Assembly: GCA_028673005.1 (NCBI GenBank) | Contig: CM054112.1 | Location: 192,251,518-192,315,517 of the forward strand | Length of the DNA: 64,000 bases | DNA from: Tanypteryx hageni | Lineage: Eukaryota; Arthropoda; Insecta; Odonata; Petaluridae | Reading direction: 5' to 3' | Shown: positions 1-12,100 of the stretch, piece after piece | Layout of the letters: the number at the start of each line of letters is the position of its first letter | Numbering within the stretch: the stretch's first letter is position 1 | The notes under the pieces: generated by a model | Database searches by the model: none | Seen by the model: the letters and a program-made list of their open reading frames with translations, nothing else | What the model was told of the DNA's origin: nothing | Program-made: the position numbers and the translations under genes

Positions 1-2518
1 TAATCGTAAAACGCTCTCGGGGGCCGCATATGGCCTTTTCATTCATTAGATACGATAAGCAAGCTGATCTTGTTAATTTAATTTTGAATGCATCCGAAAC
101 TAACATCGGCATTTCGTTCGAAATTGTGGGGGCCATTTTCCGAGATCAGTTTACATTAATTTGGAGGCGAAAATGTGGATTTTTTCCGCAGCGCTGCTTA
201 ACTAATATTTCTCGGAAAGCATCCATTTCACGGAGCTGAACCCTGAAAAAGAGCATGTGTACTCCCTTTGAATTTTTAACCGGTAAGATCATAGGTATAG
301 AGGTTGCACCACCTCGCTTTAATATTTGATGATCGGATCCCTTCAAAAGAAAGAAGATAAGGCACTTTGAGATGGAGGCTTCCCGAAGTTTCACTTGGTC
401 GGTGGACCCAAACTATCAGGTTGCGTGCTCGCTACAGAAATTTCGCCATCTGTCCACGGTATTTCGTATCTAATGGCTTGTATCAATCTAGCACTCAGCG
501 CCCCGTACGAATACACGTTTAATTATTTTGTCGCGCAAGACTCCGCTGTAGGTAAAACGATGCAATTATTTATACAGATAAAATTTAGTAGGAAAAGAAA
601 CATATACTTGCAAGTCTATGTGGAAGATCGATGATGGATCAAGGGAAATTTTATCAATCAGAAAAATCAGAAAAAAACTTCGATAAATATCTTTAGTTGG
701 ACGTATTTTCCGCATTTTCTGCAATATTTTCATGCAAAGTTTCCTACGGGTAATAAATCGGGATGAAGCGTCAACTTAAACTCGTATGAAATCGCGAAGG
801 ACAAAATTTAGTATTTTTTTAGCAAGGCAGTTCAAAATATTACGAGGAATTTTATTTGAAATTTAGGTATTGAAGTCGGAGAGAAACAATGAAGAGAACG
901 TGAAATAAACAAAAACGGAATTCAACTATGTATCGCGTTGATGCCTAGCAAGTATATTTGAAGTAAATAACGATCGCTCCGTTATGCCAAACTCATAAGT
1001 ATTCCCATTTTAAAATTTACTTAAGATAGTAAAGTGTATACCGTAACGAATATTATCGCCGTAAACTATTCATTAAAGGGGCGGAGATAATCGAATAAAG
1101 CAGTGAGCCAACACACGTAGAAGTCCCCATTACGATAAGATCAAAGTACCGCATAAGTTTGCGTATATCGATAAGGGGAAGTGTCCTCACAGTTTCCGGA
1201 TACGCAACGCTGCTTCGGGCGGCGTCATTAGCACTTCATGCGCAGAGGATGGATAAAGCGAAGAGTCACTCGAAGATGATGACTGCATATTTAACCATAT
1301 TCTAAGTGAAACTATGCTTTTTAATCGCGGGGGCCTGGAATATGATTAACAGCGAGTGAGTTTCCAATAACAAATTTTTATCATTCATAATTACGATGAT
1401 ATACCAGATGAGTATTTGCAGTCAATCCACGCTACGTTTCCGAGTTAAAAAATTACAAGGTTGAATTTTATCCTCAAATCTATAGATTCGATCGAAAGAT
1501 GACTCCGTTATATAGAAGCTAATTTTCAGGGGGAAATGCTTTATATGGCATTCTGGAACAAATATACAATATTATTGCAGTTAGTTTATGTTTAAATCTC
1601 TAAAATTTGCCATCACAATGTACAGTGCAGAGATAAATATGATTTAAACCATAATAGTCATAATCACTAACACGATTTCTAATTTATTTATTTCTTTGCC
1701 CGAGAATATAAAACGGCCCTAAATTCGATTGAAAACAAGACAGGAAAGATGCACACATCATGCGTACATACGTGCGAGGCAGAGGCGTTCTTTACGATTT
1801 ATGTTATCATGTCAAAAAAGAAAAATATTAATTGCTTAGTACGTCTAAGAACTGAAAAATTATATGCCAGTGGGGATTCCAAGGAAATAACGGATTTTTA
1901 ATTTACGGACTTATTTCCTAATCAGTTGTAAATAATAAAACAATCGACAATTATTTAAAACATACTTTACTCGAATAATAGTAATATGGCTTTTATGTTC
2001 ACGTTCACGTCGTAAATTAAACATTTCTTTTCACTTACAAACGGTCTACGTAAAGGAAATTTTACGTATTCACGTTCATTTCTTCGTCGTAGATAATCCA
2101 TTTCCCTTCATTTACCAAATGTCACTTGCGCACGAAATAAAATTAAACTAATTAAGTATATACAGTAGATGTTGTTTACTTCAGTAGCCACGAAGATTTT
2201 TTTCGTTGACAACAATAAAAAAAGACGCGAAAAATTGCCTAAGTTCAAAGTGAATTACGACTTTCTCGTTTGATTTTCTTGAAATCGGCTACTCCTTTGA
2301 TAAAAATGTACTGAACAAAACAGATCCTATTTGACTAGTTCTACAATTTTTGGTTGATGACGACTTTTTGTTATAAGTGATATTTTATGAGATATAAGGA
2401 AAAGTTCAATTTTCACACTAGTAAAGTGACACTCCCGACGAGGCTACGTAACCCATTTATATCATTAAACAAAAAAATTCGTCTTACAGTCAGGTAAATA
2501 CATTACTTATGCATGTGT
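1..2518. other. Intergenic, no gene seen
   Basis: AT-rich sequence with ORFs of at most 82 codons. I see no coding, RNA or transposon signature. Confidence 0.6.
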
Positions 2519-3498
2519 GTGTATATAGGGTGATGAAAAATTCGCGGACACGGACTCCACCACGTGCTTCCTTGGCAAAAATTTCCGCCGACGCATAGTT
2601 TTCGCGGAAAAACTCAGTTAAAGTGAACGCCGATGTGGCAACACTGTAATGAAGAAAAGTACTTGGCCATGAAGTCTGTTCAACGACAGCGGTCATTGCA
2701 TCGTGCGGTTTAGTTTAGTGGCTAGAGTGCTGGCCTACGAAGCAGCGGACTCAGGTTCAATCCCACTTTTTTTCTTTCCATGAAATGTCATAAATTTCTT
2801 TAATACGTTATTTTTACTTTACAGACTGTACTATTATTGAAGGTTTTACAAAAAATACGAGTAATTTTTAAGAAAATTTTATTTCTCGTGATGTAATGTT
2901 GCTAACCTAGGCTAAAAAGAAACAAAATTGTCATTATTGAATTCGTTAAATAAACCATTTAAATTATTAAATCAGAAGTTGTGCATGATTACAAGAAAAG
3001 AAATGCTATTCTAAAATATTTTTATTATAAATAATAATTTGTAATTTTGGTATGAAATACAAAACATAAATCATTTAATCATTACATCAGAAATGCTCCA
3101 TGTTTACGAGAAATAAAATTTTCTTAAAAATTACTCGTAATTTTGTGTAAAACCTTCAATAATAGTACAGTCTGTAAAGTAAAAATAACATATTAATGAA
3201 ATTTATGACATTTCATGGAAAGAAAAAAAAGTGGGATTGAACCCGAGGCTGCTGCTTCGTAGGACAGCACTCCAGCCACTAACCTAAATCACACGATACG
3301 ATGATCGCTCTCGTTGAACAGACTTCATGACCAAGCAGTTTTCTTCATTACAGTGTTGCCACATCGGCGTTCACTTTAACCGTATTTTCCGCAAAAACTA
3401 TGCGTCGGCGGAAATCTTTTAAAAGAGCATTGGCCCCTTAATTTTTGCCAAGGAATCGCGTGGCGGAGTCCGTGTCCGCGAATTTTTCATCATCCGTA
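2519..3498. mobile_element. Foldback-type element with about 380-bp inverted arms
   Basis: The left arm (about 2527-2900) and right arm (about 3110-3496) are inverted copies with many small differences. They begin GGGTGATGAAAAATTCGCGG and end CCGCGAATTTTTCATCATCC. Each arm carries a tRNA-like internal promoter and both retain a run of matching sequence ending at AGGTTTTAC. The spacer of about 210 bp is AT-rich. It may be a MITE/foldback transposon or two SINE-like copies in tail-to-tail array; no transposase is present. Confidence 0.75.
2706..2766 (+). repeat. tRNA-like (Pol III box A/B) segment in the left foldback arm
   Basis: Box A-like TAGTGGCTAGAGTGCTGG and box B-like GGTTCAATCCC (2754-2764) have tRNA-like spacing. 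The inverted counterpart lies at about 3232-3295, with GGGATTGAACC. The sequence lacks a foldable acceptor stem, so it is a tRNA-derived repeat head, not a tRNA gene. Confidence 0.6.
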
Positions 3499-6063
3499 CA
3501 TATATATGTAATTATATATGCAAGTAAAACTCATATCGAATGTATTTCATCAAGAAAAAAAGAAGCTAAGAAAACTGTTGCGTCGCACGCCACACCAGCA
3601 CCAAAAATATCCGTAGCGTTAAATTTATGGCGTGCATAAAGTGATCACCGTGGAAGACATTTTCATTATGTTTACTAGTTTCCCTCCTGTAATGATCCAA
3701 GAGTAACTAGCGCTCAGACAGTTGTTCTGAAATGACATAAATGATACTCCATTGAGGAAATGATGGGTTTCATAACGATCTCAGCCTAATCAATGGAAAC
3801 GTAGACCCGTGACGCAGACCTCTTCGGCAATCAATCTGAAATGGCTCTCAGGGCTACTCGGAAGAATCACGTGAATGAAGAAGGAGAAAAATATCGGATG
3901 GTTTCTGTACAAATTTTTGGCAGTTTCAGTTTCAGCGGAGGCTAAGTAGTTTGAGCGGTGAAGATTAACTCGGGCTACGCAACGTTTTCAGCGTAATACA
4001 TAAAAGTCTTCCCAAGGGTTAAAAAATCGGAGAAAGGATTATGAAAGAATGATTTATAGACAGCTTACCTCAACTAACAAGCTTCTTCCCTTGTGTTCGT
4101 GAATTAATCTTCATACATAAAGCGGTAACATACATTTATATAGAAAAAAATGTTCATACGCCATGATCCTACGATTATAACCTAGTTGATTTTAAGTTTA
4201 TGAAATATAACATCAACGTAAAGGAATGCACATCGGAATGAATGCCGCTAAAATGACACATGAAAATTAATTTTAGTTTTATCTCCATATCTCCAATATT
4301 TATTTTCATAGTATTGGAGTGAATAGAGATCATAATTTTCGCGAACGTGACTAAGTAGGCAGGGACGCATGTGTGAAAGTGTCACGGTTCTCGCAAAAAG
4401 TAGCATCGTTTTCAAAACTTTTTCATTGAAAAATTAAATATTAAACATTATAATGAGTTAAAAGGTCAGAGACATTACATCGTTCACTTACAAATATGTC
4501 TAATGACTACATGCGTCAAGAAGATTGACTTAAAATCATTAATAACAACGCTAGGATAAGTCGTTTTTCTATAATTGTCTATACTGAAAGCTGCGTTAAA
4601 ATGGAGGTGTAAAGAATGTAAACACATTTAAAACTGCAAATTTTTGGCTGAAGTAAATTAGCACTCTGTGTCAATTCATTGATTGTAGAAGAAATCTAAA
4701 CATCGAATTGTCTCTCTGACACAAGACAACTAATGTAGCATCTTAGATTTTATTTTATTTTGTATAAAAATCAGGTTTTTATGTTTATTAAGTACTGGAA
4801 GAACCACATTTACAAAATTAAAACTAGCCGAGAAAGTTATATTTTTCTCAAATTTGTTTTTATTTAGGAACTAAAATAAATATCTCATACACACCTACAA
4901 AGTCTACGGCTCCTGAGAAGAACTTTTAAATTAATTAAAACCATTAATATGGATTTTTTATTAAATTTCCGAGTAAATAAAGTTCACTTGATGCGTCATT
5001 GTTGCTAAGGTGACGATGAAGACCCTAGGGCACACCTCAAGAAATTTTTATTCGAAAATGCGAGGATGGGTCAAAAGAAAAACTTTTAAACAAAAGGTTA
5101 ACCGTTGAAGAGGGGTCAAGAAAAGCAAGTGGAGAAAGGGCTACGGTTCTCTGATAATGTAACCCCTTTGTGAGGCCTCTACTAGGGCGAAAAGATTGGG
5201 AAAAAGAGTGGTAAAACTATTGGATCCCGTTCCACGTCCACGTGACAGTGGCCAAAATATCGATCACGTATGGCGTGGGCGTAAGGATAATGCTAATGAA
5301 ATGATGGGGATCAGCCGGAACGATGGGGAGATATCTTTATCGTGGGCGGCGAGAAAGAAAGATCTTCGCTGCATTGGCGAGGGGTTAAGGGAAGGAAAAC
5401 CTTACACGTGACGGCTTGCCCGGAGTGATTGAGGGTTTCTGCTCAAAGGATAAGAATGAAGGATGTTTTTTTTGCATTTGACCGTTTTACATCGAAAGTC
5501 CGAAGAGGATTTGCTAGAAGGCTCTGAGATCTGCGGAAGGAATAATATTCTTTGATCACGCCTGATTATCGTTCTTTAAGACTATTTAAATGAGCTTAAT
5601 CTGCTTATTGAATTTTTTATTAACTCATTGCAAACTTAACGAGGTCATTAGGGAGGAAAATATTTATCATTGTCGCCAAGTTTATTTGTAATCAACGGGC
5701 ATTCTCATGGTTGAATTTATAATGCTATAAGTAGTTCGAGTTCTCATCATATAATGTATAACATTCACTTTCATTTCTAATACACACACCTTTCTCTCCG
5801 CCATTCATAATTTAACATACAAGCGAAATAAATTTTTGGGACAAAATTTCAAATGAGCAACTTTTTACAAACTTGTACTTAGACCACACTAATAGCTTCA
5901 AATTCTCCCGTTAACATTAACACATCAATTAATTAAAATATTTATGTATTATATTTTATCATATTTTATATGTTGTACTTTATACATTTTATAGCAGGGG
6001 TGTACAATAGGATTTTAGATGCTTGTGGCGATCAGGCCATAATATTTGCAATCTGATGAAAAA
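3499..6063. other. Intergenic, no gene seen
   Basis: AT-rich; short ORFs only. Nothing recognisable. Confidence 0.6.
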
Positions 6064-6065
6064 TA

Positions 6066-6593
6066 CATGGTGATTCATAAATTTATGTCAATATTTGAAC
6101 GCGAGTCCGATTATCAACGATTACAGAGAAATCGGTATTTGAAATGTTCCCTGATCGGTAGATTGGTCTTGGAGGCCCGCAGGTTCAGCCAGCGAGGTCA
6201 CCTAACCTCAGCCCGCTAAATTTCTATGTGTGAGGTCACATGAAATCCATGGCGTATGAACGCAAAGTGGACACAAGATGACTACTTTATCCAATTTTAG
6301 ATGCTACAAGACGCGTAAATGACCCCGAAGTTCCTGGTAGGGTTACACATTCAGTAATCAAGCGAGCCAGGATGTATCCAAGCTGAAGGGGACAATTTTG
6401 AACATGTATTATAAACTGAACTTTACAATGTAAGAACTTGTTCCAATAAATAGCTTAATTAGGTTCAAATCATCTTGAATTTCGAATATCAATATTTCTG
6501 AGAATCGGACCCATGTTTATATGACATTTCTAACTGGGAATGGCCTTAAGAATAAGCTCCTGAAGTATTGATATAAAGTCAGGAATCATCCTG
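6066..6593 (+). mobile_element. mariner-like deletion derivative with transposase remnant
   Basis: Flanked by TA on both sides (6064-6065, 6594-6595). Inverted termini of about 37 bp: left CATGGTGATTCATAAATTTA, right read inward CAGGATGATTCCTGACTTTA, both then continuing TATRTCAATAYTT. Inside, broken + strand frames read PARSPNLSPLNFYV, then GHMKSMAYERKVDTR, and near 6370 a frame like RMYPS followed by FEHV. These resemble the C-terminal catalytic region (ARSPDLTPLDFFLWGHLK type) of IS630/Tc1/mariner transposases. Only about a third of a full transposase is left. Confidence 0.8.
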
Positions 6594-6631
6594 TATATGC
6601 AATGGAAATAATAGGATGTCCAGTATTTTGA

Positions 6632-6659
6632 AAGTTGGTTTGAGGTTGCAAACCAACTT
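6632..6659. repeat. Perfect 11-bp hairpin
   Basis: AAGTTGGTTTG and CAAACCAACTT flank a 6-base loop, about 40 bp beyond the right end of the mariner-like element. No function is evident. Confidence 0.55.
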
Positions 6660-7840
6660 CAAACGACACTGATACTGTATAGAGTAAAACAGTAAATTTT
6701 GAGTTTTGAAATATTTTTCCACTGCTAAATCTCCAGTATAGGAGGTAAAATCAAATGATGCTTAATAATATTAGACTCCAAACATTTTGTAATTTAAAAC
6801 ATTTTTCACACGCACCAAAAACTTAAATTTCAAATTGTAAATAATATAACTAATGGATAGCCTCTATTCACCACATGTATGTTAATTAAATCGCCACATG
6901 TGGTAAGTGGGGAACGTAATGGGCATCCCTGTTGTATAGGATGTCTTATTCTACAGCTTAGAATATTACACATACCAGTGCATTTGGAGAAGGGAAAAGA
7001 TCCCAGACTGCTAATTAATACGTTCCGTGTAATCGAGACGAGGTCGTAGGATTTCTACGTGTCAAAAATGGAGGGAACTTTGAGACGAACTGATAGAACA
7101 TCAGAACGGTTTCCGCCATTTAAGGAGGGTGATCCGATCAAAGCCAGACTATCATTCGCCGTCGGAGGCGACGAATATAAGCGTTCGCGAGGAACGAACA
7201 CCGACGACAAGTGGACTCGTTCCCTTAAATAGATGTCTCCATTCTCTCACGTCCATAGAACGGTTGACCCCATCCATCTGTACTCGAGGAGAGAGAGGGA
7301 CGACAATTCCCGACAGAAAGTTTCGCAATTTTGACTCGGATTCTTCCTTGGCCGCAATTTGAAATATTGGGAATATCACAATATGGCAAATTACGACCCG
7401 GGAAGAATGCTCTCCAAATTAATAAATGCGGCAGTCTCTTGAGCAGCTTCTTAATTATTCCGCTAAGTTTCGACATTTACTTTCTCATATCGCTGTCGCG
7501 ATTCTTGATAAAGTGGTTGGAATATGGAGGGGTAATCAGCGATGAACATGCTGCGAAAAAGCGAGTGACTTATTTCGTGGGATTTTTCCGGCCTTGTTAT
7601 CCAAATTACGTAACACAGCTTATCGTATCAGAAACTGCACATGAAGATTAATACCTATCCATACCTACTGCTCTTTTTTCACTATGTGATGTCAAACACA
7701 ATTTTTTTTTCTGATGAATATTTTACGAGCAAAAGAAAAAAATTCCAATTATTCGTTTCAATAAAGAGGTATCCCGGGTTGAGATATACGACCAAAGCAC
7801 ATCGTTTTCGCCTATTATTTCAATAAAACACCCATATATC
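6660..7840. other. Intergenic, no gene seen
   Basis: Overlapping short ORFs around 7129-7651 occur on both strands in a locally GC-richer patch, with no domain or splice context to support one over another. Confidence 0.5.
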
Positions 7841-8050
7841 CAGTGGCGAACCGGAAACGTTCTGGGCCCCCTTCCTCCACGTTACGGACTCATATTCCTT
7901 GATATTGGACCCCTTTGGTCATGGCCCCACCCGCCGCTACGCGGGGTTGCCCGTTAAGCCAATGCGTGTACCAAATTTCTTCAAAATAGGAAACTCTTTA
8001 TGAGTGGATATAGATAGACAGAAGGGCAGACAGATTTTTATCCTCTCTCC
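7841..8050 (+). repeat. Possible hAT-type terminus and decayed repeat tail
   Basis: CAGTGGCGAACC at 7841 resembles a hAT 5' end, followed by C-rich sequence and a tail GTACCAAATTTCTTCAAAAT then imperfect GACAGAAGGGCAGACAG. I do not find a matching right end or target duplication. Confidence 0.3.
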
Positions 8051-8076
8051 GTCTCTCCTTTATAGGCACGCTTTAA

Positions 8077-8511
8077 CTCTTTCAGACGCGGTGGCACAGT
8101 ATTTGCACCACCAATTTGATGGGCTCTGAAACATAGTGGTACAAAATTTGTACTATTGTTTTAAAATGTACTGCCAAGTAACCACGGCGGTATAACCCCT
8201 GTAACGCTACACACTACAGTCAAAACTCCGATTTAGTGTCCCTCTATATAGTGCCATCCCCAAATACCGCCGATTAATTGTATTTTCAGAACTTCCACCA
8301 TATGATTACATAGAGCAAGCATGTACCTCGATTTACCGCCACCACCGCCACAAACGGTGGCGCTAGACCGGTGTTTGACTGTACTCCTAGTAGTTATAGC
8401 TGTATACTCTAACTTGAAAATCATACTTATAAAATGTAATTTTGGCGCATGGGTGTACTCAATTCATATCAAAACATCTGTGTGACAAAGGTACTCCTGT
8501 GCCTGAAAGAG
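8077..8511. mobile_element. TTAA-flanked MITE (piggyBac-like)
   Basis: TTAA at 8073-8076 and 8512-8515 bracket termini CTCTTTCAG and CTGAAAGAG, a perfect 9-bp inverted repeat continuing imperfectly (GACGCGG.. / GGCACAGG.. inward). The 435-bp interior has no coding capacity; the small minus-strand ORF at 8233-8424 has no recognisable domain. Confidence 0.65.
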
Positions 8512-8697
8512 TTAAAAAGGTACCTAAACTTTCGTGCGGCGAATTATCTCTACGTTAGTGGCGCATCTTCGCCTATGCGGTGCGTAGGGACCAACCGGTC
8601 AACGGACCCCATTTAGAAACAGTAAAAGTGTCAATTTTTATGCGTTTTTGTACGAGGTGAACGCATATAGGGGAGGTCGTTTCCGTCCGTCCGCATG

Positions 8698-9150
8698 TTA
8701 AAACTCGGAAACCGCTGAACGTATTGTGATGAAATTTAGTATTGGGGAGTTTTGCTAAAATTGGTTAAGCGATTCCAATTTTGGTTAAAATCGGACAACA
8801 ATTACCACCACTTTACATGACCTACATGAAGTTTACAATGTTCCTTTGTTTCAACTCGGGAACCGCAGGACGTATTTTGATTAAATTTGGTATTGCGGAG
8901 TTTTGCTAAAATTGATCGACCGATTCCAATTTTGGTTAAAATCGGACAACAATTACGACAACTTTAAATTACCTACATGTAGTTTACAATGCTCCTTTGT
9001 TTCAACTCGGGAACCGCAGGACATATTTTGATGCAATTTGGTATTAAGATGTTTTTCTAAAATTTGTCGACCGATTCCAATTTTGGTTAAAATTGGACAA
9101 TAATAACGACAACTTTATATAAGGACTTACATGTTACAACATGCCTCACT
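8698..9150 (+). repeat. 151-bp tandem repeat, three copies
   Basis: Units start at about 8698, 8849 and 9000, each beginning with a version of TTTCAACTCGGGAACCGCAG. Each contains GATTCCAATTTTGGTTAAAA and ends near CTACATGTAGTTTACAATG. Units 2 and 3 are most alike. The 5' neighbour is a TCCGTCCGTCCG run. Similar phrases occur in the 3' tails of arthropod repeats, so this may be the end of a decayed retroelement. Confidence 0.75.
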
Positions 9151-12100
9151 AACTCCTCGTTAAATACTCATCTGAGCGAAAAATATTGAGAACATTGTGA
9201 AATCCCAAAGAACGCATTTGGAAACTCTGTATACTCCGACATGGAGTAGACCTTTTCAATCTTGTTGGTTCTATTTATGTATAAAATTAAAGTTTTACAT
9301 TAACTTGTAACATCAAAATGATGATAAATAAAACTAAGCCATTTCTCGTTGTAAATACTATTTCAGCATTAATTCTTTTTTATTGTCCAAGTGGGAGGAT
9401 GGTACAGTCATTAATTCTTGAACCTGGGTTCCCCACAGACGTAGCTACGCCCTGCACTAACCAACAATTTTAAATATCCAGCAAAAACTTGTCTCGAAGA
9501 TAAGTGAATCCAATACGGTTCCAATTCGGTTATAAGTATTAAATAATTGTGACAATAACACTTACTACTAATTGGAAAATTCTTCGTCTGTTCTCTCTCT
9601 CTCTCTTGAATAACGACCTCCGTCGTTGTTACACGATCGGTTAAAAAAAATCATCAACCGCAAAAATTCCGTTCCTCGAGAATCGAATTTGCTTTCTTTC
9701 GCGCTCTCGCAGACTTCCCCCGGCGAGTCCATATGCTATTCCATCTCACGTCTCTTTAACGACCTCGTATGTGGCGTGTGTATCCGCAGGCCGGAATAAT
9801 TCATGCCTTCCGCTCGCTTTAACGGCTTGGGAAGTTGATGAATATTTTGATGGTTTTTCTCTGTGTCAATGAGAACGCACCCCTTACGATAACTGGTTAC
9901 ATACTTTTGTCGCTCAAATCCGCCGTGATTGCATGCGAAACGCAACGGCGAATTAGTAATAAATTCAACGATGATATTTTTGTAGGGATGTAAATACCGC
10001 GACTTGCGGTAATTGGGTCATCAAAGCTAAAAGCGTTTTCGCACTGAAAAAATACTGTTATTGTTTAAAGCAATTTTTCGAAACTATTTGCTCTTATAAT
10101 TATCATCCTATGACGCTGTCAAAAAAACTAATGGCTCTGCAGAGTTATTTTGAACAAATTTTTCGTATTAATCACAAGTTCCACAAGTTACGCTTTATGC
10201 GGTGTATATAAAAGCTTTTTGATTAAAAATATAAGTTCGGAAGACAGTGCAACGGCTAGGCATTCATTTTACCTGTTCACTTAATAAATTTATTTTAAAA
10301 ATATTTGAACAGCAATATCGAGGCTGATTAGTTCGGATAAATTAAATTTTGCAATGACGAAGACTAAATCGCGATCGTAGTATTGCGGCACAGTTACTCC
10401 TCTCACCATCCTAATGAGGGCACCTTTAATTCCGAAACTTTAAATTGCATTTCGATTTCTGCTTGTTTAGAGAGGTCACCCAGTTAAATGGCAGCGTGTA
10501 AAAGTAAATTAAAAAATATGAATTACAAATTAAAGTATATATAAACGACCTAGAAAATTCCAGTAACTACGTCGCCATTTTATTAACCAGATGCATGTTT
10601 TAGCAGCAAAGTAGCCATCCTCGGTGGTAACTATTTGATCTTGGGTTCTTATCAGAATCAGATATCGGTGATGACGGATACATTTGGACTGAAATCTGCA
10701 TCTAGTTTACTTAAATGTTTCATGAATGCAAATATCATTTATTGTTTTGTCACCAAATAAGATAGCCGATCACCAAACATAGAATAGAGATTTGAGACAG
10801 TGAAAATCTATTCTCTTTATCAGATATGTTTTTCTTATAATTTAGCGATTACAATAAAAAATAATTTTGGATTCTAATACAAACCATACTTTGAATTTAT
10901 TACGGAATGATGGAGTAGAAGAATGAAAATTCATATTTTTCAATATGCAGTGAACATGATGTCAAACGAACTTAGCATGACATCCGTAGTAATCCTACTT
11001 AGCACCTATAATCTATTTGATACACACCAAAAGGTGAGCTCGAAAACGAATCTCTTGATTTTTTGCTTCATTTCAAAAGATTTGAAACTGAAGCGAGTAA
11101 CTTTTCTGAGCTAGAAATCAGTTTAATGAGTGTAATTCTGAATTTGAGTGGGATAGGAGAAGGGCATAAAATCTCAAACAACATGTATTGTAGAAAAAGA
11201 AACCACGTTACACAGGAGGGCTCCTATAAAATCTGAAAAAGACGAAGGGACCAAAAAGAACGTAATTTTCTACCTATTTCAAATGTAACGGCAATAAAAG
11301 AGAAAGTATTATTTTCATTTCACTAATGCAAGAGGAGAAAATGGAAAGCTTATCGGGAGCGAATGACGAGATATTTCAAACAAACAAAACCGCACAGGAT
11401 TATCAAGACATATTTTAAAAGATTTTCCTTTAACGGATATCTGATGAAAATGACTCCTACAAGTTCCAACTGTGCGGAGCCTGATCCGTATAAAGATTTA
11501 TTAAGCAGCGCTAAAAAATAAGAAATTGTTTACTAAGTAACTCTTGAAGTGAAATTGGCTCTGCCTTGCGATACAGATATTCTTCGCGAAATCTTACTCT
11601 CTCGAAAGAATATGTATGTATGTGAAATTTAATGTTCTAAATGCATCCCGAAATATTTAGTGAACAGTTTTAACATGATATCTCTGATAAAGTACCTATC
11701 AGTAAATAAATCTGCATATGTGAGTTGTTGTGGAAAAATATTAGTATGTACTTCAACTTTAGCGTGAATTTAGAGCACCAGCCTTTATTCTCAAGCAAAA
11801 ATGTTGTCCAAATAATTAATGCTTTTCTAGTAATGTTCCATTAGATTTTATTTATGAAGGTAAAAGATAGCCGTCTCAATATGAGTTTCTTCGGAGACTT
11901 ATCTAACGGTATTCGACTATATTAAGTAAGAATTGGACAGCATATAAGACGTTAAATGTTTTCTATGGTGATCGTGTATAATGGGTGGCTCAGGACAAAA
12001 TGAAAATATACAAATTTAATAATTTTCATTTATATTAATTTGTAACGTAAATTTTAATCATACCCGCGCATGACATGGATAAAGTCAATTTGCCTGCCTA

